This document shows, one piece after another, positions 1-8,545 of a stretch of 64,000 nt of DNA (position 1 is the first letter of the stretch; each line of letters starts with the position of its first letter). The stretch is from Micromonospora gifhornensis (GTDB lineage Bacteria > Actinomycetota > Actinomycetes > Mycobacteriales > Micromonosporaceae), in the NCBI RefSeq assembly GCF_016863515.1, contig NZ_BOPA01000015.1, positions 62,001-126,000 of the forward strand. The letters are read 5' to 3'. The notes under the pieces are model-generated. The model saw only the letters and a program-made list of their open reading frames with translations. It searched no databases and was not told the origin of the DNA. A program made the translations under genes and the position numbers.

Positions 1-1339
1 GCACGCCGCGCCCTGGGCCGACGACCGGGTCGGCGCGCACGTCGCCCGCGCCGCGAAGTTCTACACCTGGCGTCCGGACGCCGGGCACGGCTGCCCGATC
101 TCGATGACCTACGCGGCGGTGCCCGCGCTGCGGCACGCGCCGGACCTGGCCGCCGACTACGAACCACTGCTGACCACCCGGGCGTACGACTTCGGGCTGC
201 GCCCGCCGCTGGCCAAGCGGGGACTGCTCGCCGGCATGTCGATGACCGAGAAGCAGGGCGGCTCGGACGTACGCGCCAACACCACCACCGCGCGCCCGCA
301 ACCTGACGGCAGCTACCGGCTGGTCGGGCACAAGTGGTTCACCTCCGCGCCGATGTGCGACCTGTTCCTCACCCTCGCGCAGGCGCCCGGCGGCCTCACC
401 TGCTTCCTGGTGCCCCGGGTGCTGCCCGACGGCACCCGCAACCCGATGCGACTGATGCGCCTGAAGGACAAGCTCGGCAACCGTTCCAACGCCTCCGCCG
501 AGGTCGAGTACGAGGACGCGGCGGCCTGGCGGGTCGGTGACGAGGGCCGGGGCGTACGCACCATCATCGACATGGTCAACCTGACCCGGCTGGACTGTGT
601 GATCGGCGCGGCGGCCGGCATGCGCCAGGGTGTGATCACCGCCGTGCACCACGCCACGCACCGGCGTGCCTTCGGTCGCGCCCTGATCGACCAGCCGCTG
701 ATGCGTAACGTGCTGGCCGACCTGGCCATCGAGTCCGAGGCCGCCACGATCCTGATGATGCGGCTGGCCGGAGCCACCGACCGGGCCGCCCGGGGAGACG
801 CGACCGAGGCGGCGTTCAAACGGATCGCGCTGGCCATCGGCAAGTACTGGGTCTGCAAGCGGTGGCCCGGCCATGCCGCCGAGGCCCTGGAGTGCCTGGG
901 CGGCAACGGCTACGTCGAGGAGTCCGGCATGCCGAGGCTGTTCCGCGAGTCGCCGCTGAACTCCATCTGGGAAGGTTCGGGCAACGTGGCAGCGCTGGAC
1001 GTGCTGCGCGCGCTCGCCGGTCAGCCCGAGGTGCTGGCGGCGTTCCGCGCCGAGGTGGACGCCGCCGCCGGTGCCGACCCACGCCTGGACGCAGCCGTAC
1101 GCCAGGTGCAGGCGGCCCTCGCCGACCCGGCCGACCGGGAGGTACGCGCCCGCCGGCTGGTCGAGCAGTTGGCCCTGGTGTTGCAGGGCGCGTTGCTGGT
1201 GCGCCACGGCCACCCGGCGGTCGCCGACGCCTTCTGCGCCTCCCGACTCGCCGCAGACCACGGCCACGCCTACGGCACCCTGCCCCCCGGCGTCGACTTC
1301 CCCACCCTCCTCGCCCGCGCCACCCCGAAACTGAGCTGA
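1..1339 (+). CDS. AidB-like acyl-CoA dehydrogenase (5' end outside window)
   Basis: Flavin-dependent acyl-CoA dehydrogenase of the AidB/isovaleryl-CoA dehydrogenase branch. The frame is open from the first bases, so the N-terminus lies upstream; the ATG at 104 is internal. The segment MTEKQGGSDVRANTT is the characteristic AidB-type FAD/substrate loop, and the downstream ECLGGNGYVEESGMPRLFRE region is the usual C-terminal helical domain with the R-E-S-P-L-NSIWEG motif. AidB belongs to the alkylation-damage response in E. coli, but actinobacterial relatives are often plain acyl-CoA dehydrogenases, so substrate and role are not fixed. The gene ends in a run of GCTGACCC repeats that includes its stop codon. 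Family assignment is secure; the specific function is not. Confidence 0.88.
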   Translation, partial: HAAPWADDRVGAHVARAAKFYTWRPDAGHGCPISMTYAAVPALRHAPDLAADYEPLLTTRAYDFGLRPPLAKRGLLAGMSMTEKQGGSDVRANTTTARPQPDGSYRLVGHKWFTSAPMCDLFLTLAQAPGGLTCFLVPRVLPDGTRNPMRLMRLKDKLGNRSNASAEVEYEDAAAWRVGDEGRGVRTIIDMVNLTRLDCVIGAAAGMRQGVITAVHHATHRRAFGRALIDQPLMRNVLADLAIESEAATILMMRLAGATDRAARGDATEAAFKRIALAIGKYWVCKRWPGHAAEALECLGGNGYVEESGMPRLFRESPLNSIWEGSGNVAALDVLRALAGQPEVLAAFRAEVDAAAGADPRLDAAVRQVQAALADPADREVRARRLVEQLALVLQGALLVRHGHPAVADAFCASRLAADHGHAYGTLPPGVDFPTLLARATPKLS

Positions 1340-1370
1340 CCCGCTGACCCGCTGACCCGCTGACCCGCTG
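1335..1370. repeat. Tandem 8-base repeat GCTGACCC, four copies plus a partial
   Basis: Four exact head-to-tail copies of GCTGACCC begin inside the stop codon region of the acyl-CoA dehydrogenase gene and are followed by GCTG. Because the unit holds TGA and is 8 bases long, it puts stops in all three forward frames. It looks like slippage at the gene end; no other function is evident. Confidence 0.9.
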
Positions 1371-1408
1371 GCGCGACCAGGCCGCGGCGGGCAGCGGGCA
1401 TGATCGAA

Positions 1409-1738
1409 TCAGCTTCGGAGCGGACTCTGGGTGCAGTTGTTGTCGCCAGGGCAGCAACAGATGCACCCAGAGCGAGATGGCTGTCCCGACCGGACGCGAA
1501 CCCAGTCGGTGAACCGTCGGTGCAGGTCCGGCAGGGGCGTGCTGGGGTTCAGTTCGGCCAGTTGGGCGGTGGCCTCCTCGCGGAGCGTCACCAGGAAGAC
1601 CATCAGCCCCGGGGTGTTGCCCCGGTACTCGGCGAGCAGGCGTACCTTCGCCGCACTGCACGGCCACGCGATCCCGCACGCCCGGCAACGCCACGTCGGG
1701 CGGGAGGCGACATGATCCCGGGCGTGCGGCGCGCTCAC
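1409..1738 (-). CDS. Small actinobacterial protein often labelled flavin reductase
   Basis: A 109-residue protein with the start motif PTWRCRACGIAWPCSAAK and the following LLAEYRGNT..LMVFLVTLREEA region, shared by a widespread family of small Streptomyces/Micromonospora proteins that databases often name flavin reductase without support. Two Cys pairs near the N-terminus (CRAC and PC) could bind metal. The start is the GTG that overlaps the stop of the upstream gene by three bases (GTGA), so the two are translationally coupled. The C-terminus carries an unusual cysteine cluster (GCICCCPGDNNC) beyond the usual end of the family, perhaps read-through into non-homologous sequence. No activity can be assigned. 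Confidence 0.7.
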   Translation of the reverse strand: MSAPHARDHVASRPTWRCRACGIAWPCSAAKVRLLAEYRGNTPGLMVFLVTLREEATAQLAELNPSTPLPDLHRRFTDWVRVRSGQPSRSGCICCCPGDNNCTQSPLRS

Positions 1739-2088
1739 CAGCCGACCTTGGCCCGGTGCCGTTCGGCGTACGGGACCGGTCGGACCTGCACCGGCCGCAT
1801 CCCGTCCGGGCGGACGAACAACTGCCGCTTTACCGTCGCGTCGCCGTGGCGGTCGAGCACGTAGCAATCCACCCAGGCCCAACCGTCGTACGGCTGCCGC
1901 TCGACCAGCTCGCGGATCACCCGGACCACGATCGGCTGGCTGAACTGCGGTGACGCCGCCCGGGTCAGCAGGTACGCCCCGGGAGCGACACGTGGCGTGC
2001 CGTCCGGTCGCGTGCCCGTCGGGTTTGCAGCCCGTCTCGGGACGATCCCGTGGGATGCGGCGGCGTTCGCTGGTCTCTGCGCGGGCAT
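1735..2088 (-). CDS. Conserved small hypothetical protein
   Basis: A 117-residue soluble protein with no recognised catalytic motif. Its better-ordered part (about residues 48-105) contains SQPIVVRVIRELVERQ, DGWAWVDCYVLD and KRQLFVRPDGM, which resembles small actinobacterial proteins found beside the so-called flavin reductase family and XRE/DUF397 regulators. The ATG at 2088 is preceded by GAAGGG at a normal Shine-Dalgarno distance. It is coupled to the downstream 109-residue gene through a GTGA overlap and transcribed away from the XRE regulator gene. A role in the same regulatory module is plausible, but only from neighbourhood. Confidence 0.65.
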   Translation of the reverse strand: MPAQRPANAAASHGIVPRRAANPTGTRPDGTPRVAPGAYLLTRAASPQFSQPIVVRVIRELVERQPYDGWAWVDCYVLDRHGDATVKRQLFVRPDGMRPVQVRPVPYAERHRAKVGW

Positions 2089-2154
2089 GGGCGGCCCTTC
2101 CGTCGGTGCGCGTCGTGGAAGGGGGCCGACCCTCGAAGGTGTACGGACAGGTCG

Positions 2155-2179
2155 ACCCCCGTGCAGCGCCCACGGGGGT
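2155..2179. other. Hairpin in the intergenic leader
   Basis: A perfect 9-base inverted repeat (ACCCCCGTG / CACGGGGGT) with a 7-base loop lies between the divergent small-protein pair and the XRE gene. It would form in the 5' untranslated RNA of the minus-strand pair. There is no U-tract, so it may be an RNA stabiliser or an operator rather than a terminator. Confidence 0.4.
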
Positions 2180-2291
2180 TGCCGGTCCAGCCCGTGAACA
2201 CCGCCTACCGCCACCTTGCCAACGGTGATGGGACGGCAACACCGCGTAGATATATGGTGGGCAGAAATCTCCGATGTCCGATGGGGGTCCG

Positions 2292-3065
2292 ATGAACGAC
2301 GCACTGCGGACGGCGCTCCAGGAGGCAGGCCACACCACAGATTCGTTGGCGGCGCAGATAGGCGTGGATCCCAAGACGACCGACCGGTGGCTCCGGCAGG
2401 GCCGCATCCCGCACCCCGGACATCGCGCCACCGCTGCCGCTGTCCTCGGTCGGAGCGCGTCGGACATTTGGCCGGACACTTCACGACGCCGGATCCGTGA
2501 CCTGGTGTGGTTTCGCCCGTGGCAGGAGATGGAGCGTGAGGCGACGGAACTGCGGTGGTTCGAGTCGACCGTCCTGCCGGGACTGTTGCAGACCGAGGCA
2601 TACGCGCGGGCGGTCCTCAGCGCGAGCGGGCGGCGCACCTCCGACGAGGTGGATCAGCTGGTGGCGGCGAGGCTCGCTCGGCAGGTCATTCTCAAATGGG
2701 AGAACCCGCCATGGCTCACCGCGGTCGTGGACGAATTCGCCCTGCGCCGCCCGGTGGGCGGTCAGGACGTGATGCGCGACCAGATGCAGGCACTGATCGC
2801 CTGGTGCGACCTTCCGCACGTGCGCGTGCATGTCGTGCCGCAGGCGGCCGGGGCCTACGCCGGGCTGGACGGTCCGTTCGTCATCGCCACGAGCAGGGAC
2901 CATCGCACCGCTGTCTACCTGGACACGCAACTACAGGGGCAAGTGGTTAGCGACCCTGACGACGTGGCGGCCATACTGGCGGCATGGGAGAACGTCCGTG
3001 GCGAGGCGTTGTCTCATCGGCAGTCCGTCGAGTTGATGAGGGATGTGGCAGCGTCATGGGCCTGA
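2292..3065 (+). CDS. XRE-family regulator with DUF5753 C-terminal domain
   Basis: N-terminal helix-turn-helix (about residues 8-50: LAAQIGVDPKTTDRWLRQGRIP) followed by a DUF5753 ligand/partner domain (from about residue 80, with ESTVLPGLLQTEAYARAVL and DEFALRRPVGG). Such proteins pair with DUF397 partners in streptomycete WhiJ-type developmental and antibiotic regulation. I chose the ATG at 2292 because GGGGGT lies just before it; an in-frame ATG at 2274 is the alternative. The last bases overlap the DUF397 gene that follows, so the two form a translationally coupled pair. The divergent genes 1409-2088 may be its targets, but no operator is clear. Confidence 0.88.
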   Translation: MNDALRTALQEAGHTTDSLAAQIGVDPKTTDRWLRQGRIPHPGHRATAAAVLGRSASDIWPDTSRRRIRDLVWFRPWQEMEREATELRWFESTVLPGLLQTEAYARAVLSASGRRTSDEVDQLVAARLARQVILKWENPPWLTAVVDEFALRRPVGGQDVMRDQMQALIAWCDLPHVRVHVVPQAAGAYAGLDGPFVIATSRDHRTAVYLDTQLQGQVVSDPDDVAAILAAWENVRGEALSHRQSVELMRDVAASWA

Positions 3066-3247
3066 CTGGCGCGCGGTGGCGTAAGAGCAGTCGGAGCAGC
3101 GGCAACGGCGGGGCGTGCGTCGAGGTTGCGGACAATCTCTCCGGGGTCGTTCTCGTCCGGGACTCCAAGGACCGTGACGGCGGGATGCTGGCCTTCGGGC
3201 CGGCGGCCTGGAAGGCGTTCGTCGCCCAGGTGGCCGAGCGTCCCTGA
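3056..3247 (+). CDS. DUF397 protein, partner of the XRE regulator
   Basis: A 63-residue DUF397 protein showing the family signature: ARWRKSSRSSGNGGACVEVA at the N-terminus, the central VLVRDSKD, and a C-terminal W-K-A-F-V helix. Its ATG lies inside the end of the XRE gene (10-base overlap), which is the usual arrangement of DUF397 with DUF5753 regulators. In Streptomyces such small proteins modulate the DNA binding of the cognate XRE protein. The gene is followed by a GC-rich repeat and a terminator at 3343-3378, so the two-gene unit looks complete. Confidence 0.9.
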   Translation: MGLTGARWRKSSRSSGNGGACVEVADNLSGVVLVRDSKDRDGGMLAFGPAAWKAFVAQVAERP

Positions 3248-3248
3248 C

Positions 3249-3330
3249 CGAGCGGCCCTGACCGGCGACCGCCGACCGCCGACCGCCGACCGTCGACCGC
3301 CGAGTGGGCCTGACCGCCGAGCGGCCCCGA
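3249..3330. repeat. GC-rich short-unit repeat (GACCGCC)
   Basis: Irregular tandem copies of GACCGCC/GACCGCCGA variants, flanked on both sides by a larger CCTGACCG...GAGCGGCC unit. It lies between the DUF397 stop codon and the terminator. It is probably low-complexity slippage sequence; no gene fits here. Confidence 0.7.
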
Positions 3331-3342
3331 CCCGAATGCGCG

Positions 3343-3378
3343 AAAGCGCCCGTTCCCCGAGCCGGGACGGGCGCTTTT
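3343..3378 (+). terminator. Rho-independent-type terminator after the XRE-DUF397 pair
   Basis: A 14-base-pair stem with one G-U pair (AAAGCGCCCGTTCC / GGGACGGGCGCTTT), an 8-base loop and a terminal TTTT run. It ends the XRE-DUF397 transcript. The following stretch to 3613 holds only the promoter region of the next gene; I see no gene in it. Confidence 0.8.
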
Positions 3379-3613
3379 CTCGTCCGTCTCGCATCGGCCT
3401 TCTGTGCGCGGGGCGTTGAGTGATCGCCGTACGCTGTGCAATTCTGATCTGTCGATGTGTTGTCGCGCGAGTGACCGTCGCCCGATGGGCAGCCGGGGGC
3501 CCGTCCGGGCCTGCGGCGGGTGACGGCAGGTGAGCTGGTCGTTCTCTCTTCTCCGCCGTCGGTCGTGGGCTGTCGACCGGGCGGATCTCGCTCGTGATCG
3601 AAAAAGGACAACC

Positions 3614-5725
3614 ATGAGACTTCCGAACAGGCACGGTGTTCGATCCTCGGCCCGATCGTGGCGACTGCCCCGGCACGCGGGCGCGCTGCTCGTGGCCGGC
3701 CTGCTGCTCGCCACGGGTGTGGTGACCGGGGTCGACGCCCCGAGCGCCGACGCGGCGACGGCACCGGTGACGGTGACCGTGAACGCGCGGGCCGGGCTGG
3801 CCCGGGTGCCCGACACCGCGCTCGGCGTCAACCACGCCATCTGGGACCAGTATCTGGCCACCCCCGAGACGTCGGACCTGCTGCGCGACGCCGGGGTGCA
3901 GATGATGCGCTACCCGGGTGGCTCGTACGCCGACATCTATCACTGGCGCGACCACACCGCGCCCGGCGGCTACGTCGCCCCCGGCACCGACTTCGACACC
4001 TTCATGGGTGCGGTGCGGCGGGTCGGCGCCGAGCCGATGATCATCGCCAATTACGGCACCGGCACGCCGCAGGAGGCGGCCGACTGGGTGCGGTACGCAA
4101 ACGTGACGAAGGGTTACGGCGCGCGGTACTGGACGGTCGGCAACGAGAACTACGGCAACGGTCACTACGGGTCCGGTTGGGAAGCCGACCACCACCCCGA
4201 CAAGAGCGCCACCTACTACGCGAACCTGGTGGTCGACTACGCCGAGGCGATGAAGGCCGTCGACCCGAGCATCAAGGTCGGCGCGGTGCTCACCATGCCG
4301 GCCAACTGGCCGGACGGCCTGACCGCCGGCAACGACCCGGGCCCGTGGAACCAGACCGTGCTGTCCATCGCCGGGCCGTCGATCGACTTCGTGGACGTGC
4401 ACTGGTACCCGGGTGGCAGCGCCGCCGAGTCGCTGCCCCGGACCAGCCACATCACCGACGCGGTGTACCTGCTGCGTCAGCAGATCAGCCGGTACGCCGG
4501 GCCGCAGGCCGACCGCATCGGGATCAGCCTCACCGAGGTCAACGTCACCTCCGAGGGCATGACCAGCCAACCGGCCGCGCTGTTCCTGGCCGACGCCTAC
4601 AGCGGTCTGCTGGCCAACGGGGTCTTCACCGTGCACTGGTGGAACGTGCACAACGGCATCGGCCGGGTGAGCACGGAGGCGGGGCAGACCGACTACGGCG
4701 ACTTCGGCCTGCTCTCCAACGGCACCTGCACCCCGGACGGCTCGGTCTGCGAACCTGCGGTGAACACCCCGTTCGCCGCGTACCACGGGCTGTCCATGAT
4801 GAGCATGTTCGCCCGCAGCGGCGGCCAGTTCATCCGCGCCGAGACCGATCAGCCGCTGGTCAGCGCGCACGCGGTGCGGCGGGCCAACGGTGAGGTGGCG
4901 GTCCTGCTGATCAACAAGGACCCGGACAACGCCCACCCGGTCACCATCGACTACGCCGGGTTCGCCCCGGCGGCCGGAGCACCGACCGTGCACACCCACA
5001 CCAACGGTGCCACCGAGGTCACCACCGCCCGCAGCGGCGAGGCGACCAGCCGTACGCTGCCGCCGTACTCGCTGACCACCCTGGTGGTGCGTCCGGCGGC
5101 TGCGGTCACCGGCGCACCCGGCGCGCCCGGCCAACCAGCCGCGACCGGCGTCACCGACCGGGACGTGACGATCACCTGGCCGGCCGCCACCGCCGGGGCC
5201 GCCCCGATCGCCAAGTACGAGGTGCACCGGCAGAACGGCGCGGTCAGCGAACAGCTCGGCGAGACGCCCGGGACCAGCCTGACCGTCGGCAACCTCGTGC
5301 CGGGCCGCAGGTACACGGTCAACGTGCTGGCCCGCGACACCGCCGGACGGGTCTCCTGGGCGTCGGCGCCGCTGACCTTCACCACCGGCAGCCCGGCGAG
5401 CAGCGGCTGCACCGTCCGCTTCGCCAGCACCACGGACTGGGGCAACGGGTACGTGGCAAACGTCGACATCGTCAACAACAGTGAGCACACGGTCGACGGG
5501 TGGACCCTGACCTGGACCTGGCCCACCTCCTGGCAGCGGGTCGGCAGCGGGTGGAGCGCCACCTGGGAACAGGTCGGCAGCACCGTGCGGGTGACCGGCA
5601 ACGACGACAACCGTCGGCTTTCCGCCGGGGCCTCGACCACTGTCGGCTTCGTCGGCGAGTACAGCGGGCCGAACGTCGTACCGACGGCGTTCCGGCTCAA
5701 CGGCACCCTCTGCACCATCGGCTGA
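3614..5725 (+). CDS. Secreted clan GH-A glycoside hydrolase with FN3 and CBM2, arabinofuranosidase-like
   Basis: A 703-residue secreted enzyme. Residues 1-46 form a signal peptide ending ADA-A. The catalytic domain (about 50-490) has the clan GH-A pattern: acid/base Glu178 in YWTVGNENYG and a likely nucleophile Glu308 in ISLTEVNV, closest in feel to alpha-L-arabinofuranosidase-type barrels. An FN3 domain (about 505-595) and a C-terminal CBM2 (about 599-703, bounded by two Cys, with conserved Trp residues) follow, implying attachment to cellulose or xylan. ATG at 3614 is preceded by AAGGAC; a longer in-frame start at 3530 would spoil the signal peptide. Exact sugar specificity cannot be read from the sequence. 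A strong hairpin follows at 5732-5768. Confidence 0.82.
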   Translation: MRLPNRHGVRSSARSWRLPRHAGALLVAGLLLATGVVTGVDAPSADAATAPVTVTVNARAGLARVPDTALGVNHAIWDQYLATPETSDLLRDAGVQMMRYPGGSYADIYHWRDHTAPGGYVAPGTDFDTFMGAVRRVGAEPMIIANYGTGTPQEAADWVRYANVTKGYGARYWTVGNENYGNGHYGSGWEADHHPDKSATYYANLVVDYAEAMKAVDPSIKVGAVLTMPANWPDGLTAGNDPGPWNQTVLSIAGPSIDFVDVHWYPGGSAAESLPRTSHITDAVYLLRQQISRYAGPQADRIGISLTEVNVTSEGMTSQPAALFLADAYSGLLANGVFTVHWWNVHNGIGRVSTEAGQTDYGDFGLLSNGTCTPDGSVCEPAVNTPFAAYHGLSMMSMFARSGGQFIRAETDQPLVSAHAVRRANGEVAVLLINKDPDNAHPVTIDYAGFAPAAGAPTVHTHTNGATEVTTARSGEATSRTLPPYSLTTLVVRPAAAVTGAPGAPGQPAATGVTDRDVTITWPAATAGAAPIAKYEVHRQNGAVSEQLGETPGTSLTVGNLVPGRRYTVNVLARDTAGRVSWASAPLTFTTGSPASSGCTVRFASTTDWGNGYVANVDIVNNSEHTVDGWTLTWTWPTSWQRVGSGWSATWEQVGSTVRVTGNDDNRRLSAGASTTVGFVGEYSGPNVVPTAFRLNGTLCTIG

Positions 5726-5731
5726 CCCCGA

Positions 5732-5768
5732 GCGGTCCGCCGGCGGGGCCATCCCGCCGGCGGACCGC
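5732..5768. terminator. Strong 16-bp hairpin after the GH gene
   Basis: Perfect inverted repeat of 16 bases (GCGGTCCGCCGGCGGG and its complement) with a 5-base loop and no U-tract, 6 bases after the stop codon of the CBM2 hydrolase. Hairpins without U-runs commonly act as terminators or 3' stabilisers in GC-rich actinobacteria. Confidence 0.7.
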
Positions 5769-5833
5769 ACCGGTCGCCTTGACGAGCAACCTGGTCGCGC
5801 CGGCCAGGCCCCGAGTGGACCGAGGAGCAACAG

Positions 5834-6769
5834 ATGCCCCACTGGACGTACGACGACATTCCCGACCAGCGGGGCCGCACGGTGATCGTCACCGGGGCCA
5901 ACAGCGGGCTCGGCCTGGAGACGGCGCGAGCACTGGCGGGCAAGGGTGCGCGGGTGGTGCTCGCCTGCCGGGATCGCGGCAGAGGTGAGGCCGCGGCCGA
6001 GGCGATCCGCGCCCGGCACCCGCACGGCGAGGTGCACTGCCGTCCGCTCGATCTGGCCGACCTCGACTCGGTGGCCGCGTTCGCCACCGCCTACCGGGCC
6101 GAGCACGACCGGCTCGACCTGCTGGTCAACAACGCCGGGGTGCTGTATCCGCGGTTGCGGCGTACCCGGCAGGGCTTCGAGCTGCAGTTCGGCACCAACT
6201 ACCTCGGCCATTTCGCGCTCACCGGCCGGCTGCTGCCCCTGCTGCTCGCCACCGAGCAGGCCCGGATCGTCAACGTGGCGAGCAACGCGCACCGGACCGG
6301 GCGGATCGATCTCGACGACCTGAACTGGCAGCGGCGGCGCTACGCCCGGTTCGCCGCCTACGGGCAGAGCAAGCTGGCGATGCTGCTGTTCACCCTGGAG
6401 CTGCATCGGCGGCTGACCGGGGCCGGAACGTCGTTGCGGGTCACCGCCGCCCATCCCGGGTGGACGTACACCGGGCCGAGTCAGGGTCGCCACCGTCTGG
6501 TCACGATCGTCAACGGCATCGGCCGGTACCTGGCGATGCCGCTGGCCGAGGGGGCGCTGCCGATCCTGCGCGCCGCCACCGACCCGGACGCCGAGGGCGG
6601 CAGCTACTGGGGCCCGGCGCACCGGGCGGAGAACGTCGGCCCGCCGGTGCCCGCGACCCGCAGCGCCCGCGCCCTCGACGTCGGGGTGGCACAGCAGCTG
6701 TGGGCGCAGAGCGAACGCCTGACCGGCGTCCCGATCGATCTGCCGCCGGTCGACGCGACGACACTCTGA
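5834..6769 (+). CDS. SDR-family oxidoreductase
   Basis: A 311-residue classical/extended short-chain dehydrogenase of the retinol-dehydrogenase/protochlorophyllide-reductase-like group. Motifs: nucleotide-binding TGANSGLG near residues 20-27, NNAG near 100, catalytic Ser in NVASNAH and Tyr-Lys in YGQSK. An Arg in the ACRD motif after the second strand favours NADP(H). GGAGCAAC precedes the ATG. It stands alone between a CBM2 hydrolase and a convergent esterase gene; the substrate is unknown. Confidence 0.85.
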   Translation: MPHWTYDDIPDQRGRTVIVTGANSGLGLETARALAGKGARVVLACRDRGRGEAAAEAIRARHPHGEVHCRPLDLADLDSVAAFATAYRAEHDRLDLLVNNAGVLYPRLRRTRQGFELQFGTNYLGHFALTGRLLPLLLATEQARIVNVASNAHRTGRIDLDDLNWQRRRYARFAAYGQSKLAMLLFTLELHRRLTGAGTSLRVTAAHPGWTYTGPSQGRHRLVTIVNGIGRYLAMPLAEGALPILRAATDPDAEGGSYWGPAHRAENVGPPVPATRSARALDVGVAQQLWAQSERLTGVPIDLPPVDATTL

Positions 6770-6873
6770 GCGGTACTCCCGCCCTTGCCAGGTCGAGGAG
6801 CGCGTGCCCCGCGCGGACCGGTCGTGCCGGTGCCCCGGCCGATGACGGCCGGGGCACCGATCTGGTCGAGGGG

Positions 6874-8202
6874 TCAGCTGCAGGCTGCCCCGTTCAGGGT
6901 GAAGCGGTCAGGCGGGTTGCTGGTGCCGTTGTGGGTGGCCTGGAAACCGAAGGTGATGCTCTGGTTGGCCCCGATGGTGGCGTTGTAACCGACGTTGCGG
7001 GCGGTCACCTGGTTGCCGCTCTGGGTGATCGTGGCGTTCCAGGTGTTCGTCACCTGCTGGCCGTTGGCAAAGGTCCACTGCACCGTCCAGCCGTTGACCG
7101 CGACCGGGCTGGTGTTGGTGACGGTGAGGTTGGCGACCAGGCCGTTGTTCCAGGTGTCGGCCGTCCACTGCACCCGGCAGGAGGTGGCACCCGGCGGCGG
7201 GGTCGTCGGCGGCGGGGTGGTGGGCGGCGGAGTCGTCGGCGGCGGGGTGGTGGGCGGCGGGGTGCTGCTGGTCAGGCCGAAGAAGTCGATGGCGGCCCGA
7301 GCCATGCCGGTCGACGGCAGGCTGTGCCCGGCGCCCTGGATGGCGTACGCCTCCACCCGCACCGTGCCGGTGGAGTCGGCGAACTGACGCCGGTTCCAGC
7401 TCGCCTGCGGGGTGTCCGTGCGGGTCGGGTTCTGGCTCAGCCCGGCCACGTTGGTCCACTGCTCCACCGACTCCTGCAGGAGCTGGAAGGGAATCAGGTT
7501 GTCGTTGGTGCCGTGCCACAGCTGCACCCGCGGGCGAGCACCGGTGTAGCCGGGGTACGCCTGCCGGACCGCGTCACCCCACTGCTGCGGGGTCCGGTCC
7601 ATCCGGCCGTTGACGCACTGGCTGTTGGTGGGCGGGAAGTCCGCGGCGTTGGCGAAGCAGTTGAACGGCACGCCCATGAACGCCGCACCGGCCTTGTAGA
7701 CGTCCGGGTAGAGCGCCATCAGGGCCTGGGTCATCATGCCGCCCGACGAGCTGCCGGTGGCGTACACCCGCTGCGGGTCGCCGCCGTACTGGCGCTGGGC
7801 GTAGCTGACCATCGACATGATCGACACGGGGTCGCTGCCACCGTTGCGCACCTTCGAGGCGGCGGACCACACGTCGAAGCAGTTGCCGAAGCCGGCCTGC
7901 TGGGTGGCGGTGGGGTAGATGACCACGAAGCCGTACTGGTCGGCGAGGCGGCCGAACTCACTGCCGGAGTAGAACCCGGGGCCGTTGCCGCCGCAGCCGT
8001 GCATGGCGACCACGACTGCGGGATTGGCGGGCCGGACGTCCGGCACATAGATGTGCATCCGCATGTTGCCCGGGTTGGTGCCGAAGTTGGTCACCTCGAC
8101 CAGGGACGCGGCGGAGGCCGGTGACGGGGCGAAGAGCACGCCCGTCACGGCGAGAAGGGACGCGGCAGCCAGGGATCCCAGCGCCGCTACGGTTCGTTTC
8201 AC
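6874..8202 (-). CDS. Secreted PHB-depolymerase-family esterase with CBM2 (acetylxylan/feruloyl esterase type)
   Basis: A 442-residue secreted carbohydrate esterase. A signal peptide ends at ASA-A near residue 31. The alpha/beta-hydrolase domain has HGCGGNG (oxyanion region), the GSSSGG nucleophile elbow with Ser152, an Asp in HGTNDNLIPF and a His in GAGHSLPS. A linker of PPPTT repeats leads to a C-terminal CBM2 (CRVQWTADTWNNG...FTLNGAAC). CE1-type enzymes of this layout remove acetyl or feruloyl groups from xylan. I chose GTG at 8202 because GGAGG lies 5 bases before it; the ATG at 8214 would itself overlap that ribosome-binding site. It likely works with the hydrolase at 3614. Confidence 0.87.
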   Translation of the reverse strand: MKRTVAALGSLAAASLLAVTGVLFAPSPASAASLVEVTNFGTNPGNMRMHIYVPDVRPANPAVVVAMHGCGGNGPGFYSGSEFGRLADQYGFVVIYPTATQQAGFGNCFDVWSAASKVRNGGSDPVSIMSMVSYAQRQYGGDPQRVYATGSSSGGMMTQALMALYPDVYKAGAAFMGVPFNCFANAADFPPTNSQCVNGRMDRTPQQWGDAVRQAYPGYTGARPRVQLWHGTNDNLIPFQLLQESVEQWTNVAGLSQNPTRTDTPQASWNRRQFADSTGTVRVEAYAIQGAGHSLPSTGMARAAIDFFGLTSSTPPPTTPPPTTPPPTTPPPTTPPPGATSCRVQWTADTWNNGLVANLTVTNTSPVAVNGWTVQWTFANGQQVTNTWNATITQSGNQVTARNVGYNATIGANQSITFGFQATHNGTSNPPDRFTLNGAACS

Positions 8203-8545
8203 GTCCACCTCCATGGACTACGACAGCGCGCCGGACCGGGCCACGGCAGGTAAGCGTGGACCGAGGACGAGGACCGGCGTCGCGATGCGCGAGGTGCTGC
8301 CCTACGGAGCTGGTGTCCGTCCACCTCGCCGTGCCAACGGTGCAATTCGTGCCAATCCGCTGCTTCGCGTGTAGCCAAAGTATGGGCGTGCACCATGGGT
8401 CGGAGCAAGATGCTTGTGAATATCGATAATTCCGGTCATCCATGATCGCGGTTCTCCACGGTCGGTTTTCCGGCCGGTCGACCGCCGTGGGTCGGCGGCC
8501 TCGGGTGGGGTCGAGCAGGGGCGCGAGGTCTGCGATGATCTGGCG
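8203..8545. promoter_or_regulatory. Divergent intergenic region with palindrome and short direct repeats
   Basis: This 343-base gap separates the esterase and MFS genes and contains no convincing gene. It holds GTGCCAAC, GTGCAATTC and GTGCCAATC in near-direct repetition (8328-8354) and the palindrome TATCGATA (8421-8428) within a wider GAAT/ATTC dyad. These are candidate operator sites for the secreted esterase, but no transcription factor can be named. Confidence 0.4.

Noticed and set aside
3014..6622. Very long minus-strand open frame opposite the GH gene
   Set aside because: It is the antisense shadow of the CBM2 hydrolase and SDR genes. Its product is a low-complexity Arg/Gly/Pro/Val run without domains, as high-GC genomes commonly give.
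7190..7262. Possible tandem repeat locus in the esterase gene
   Set aside because: The GGCGGCGGGGTNGTN repeats simply encode the PPPTT linker between the esterase and CBM2 domains.
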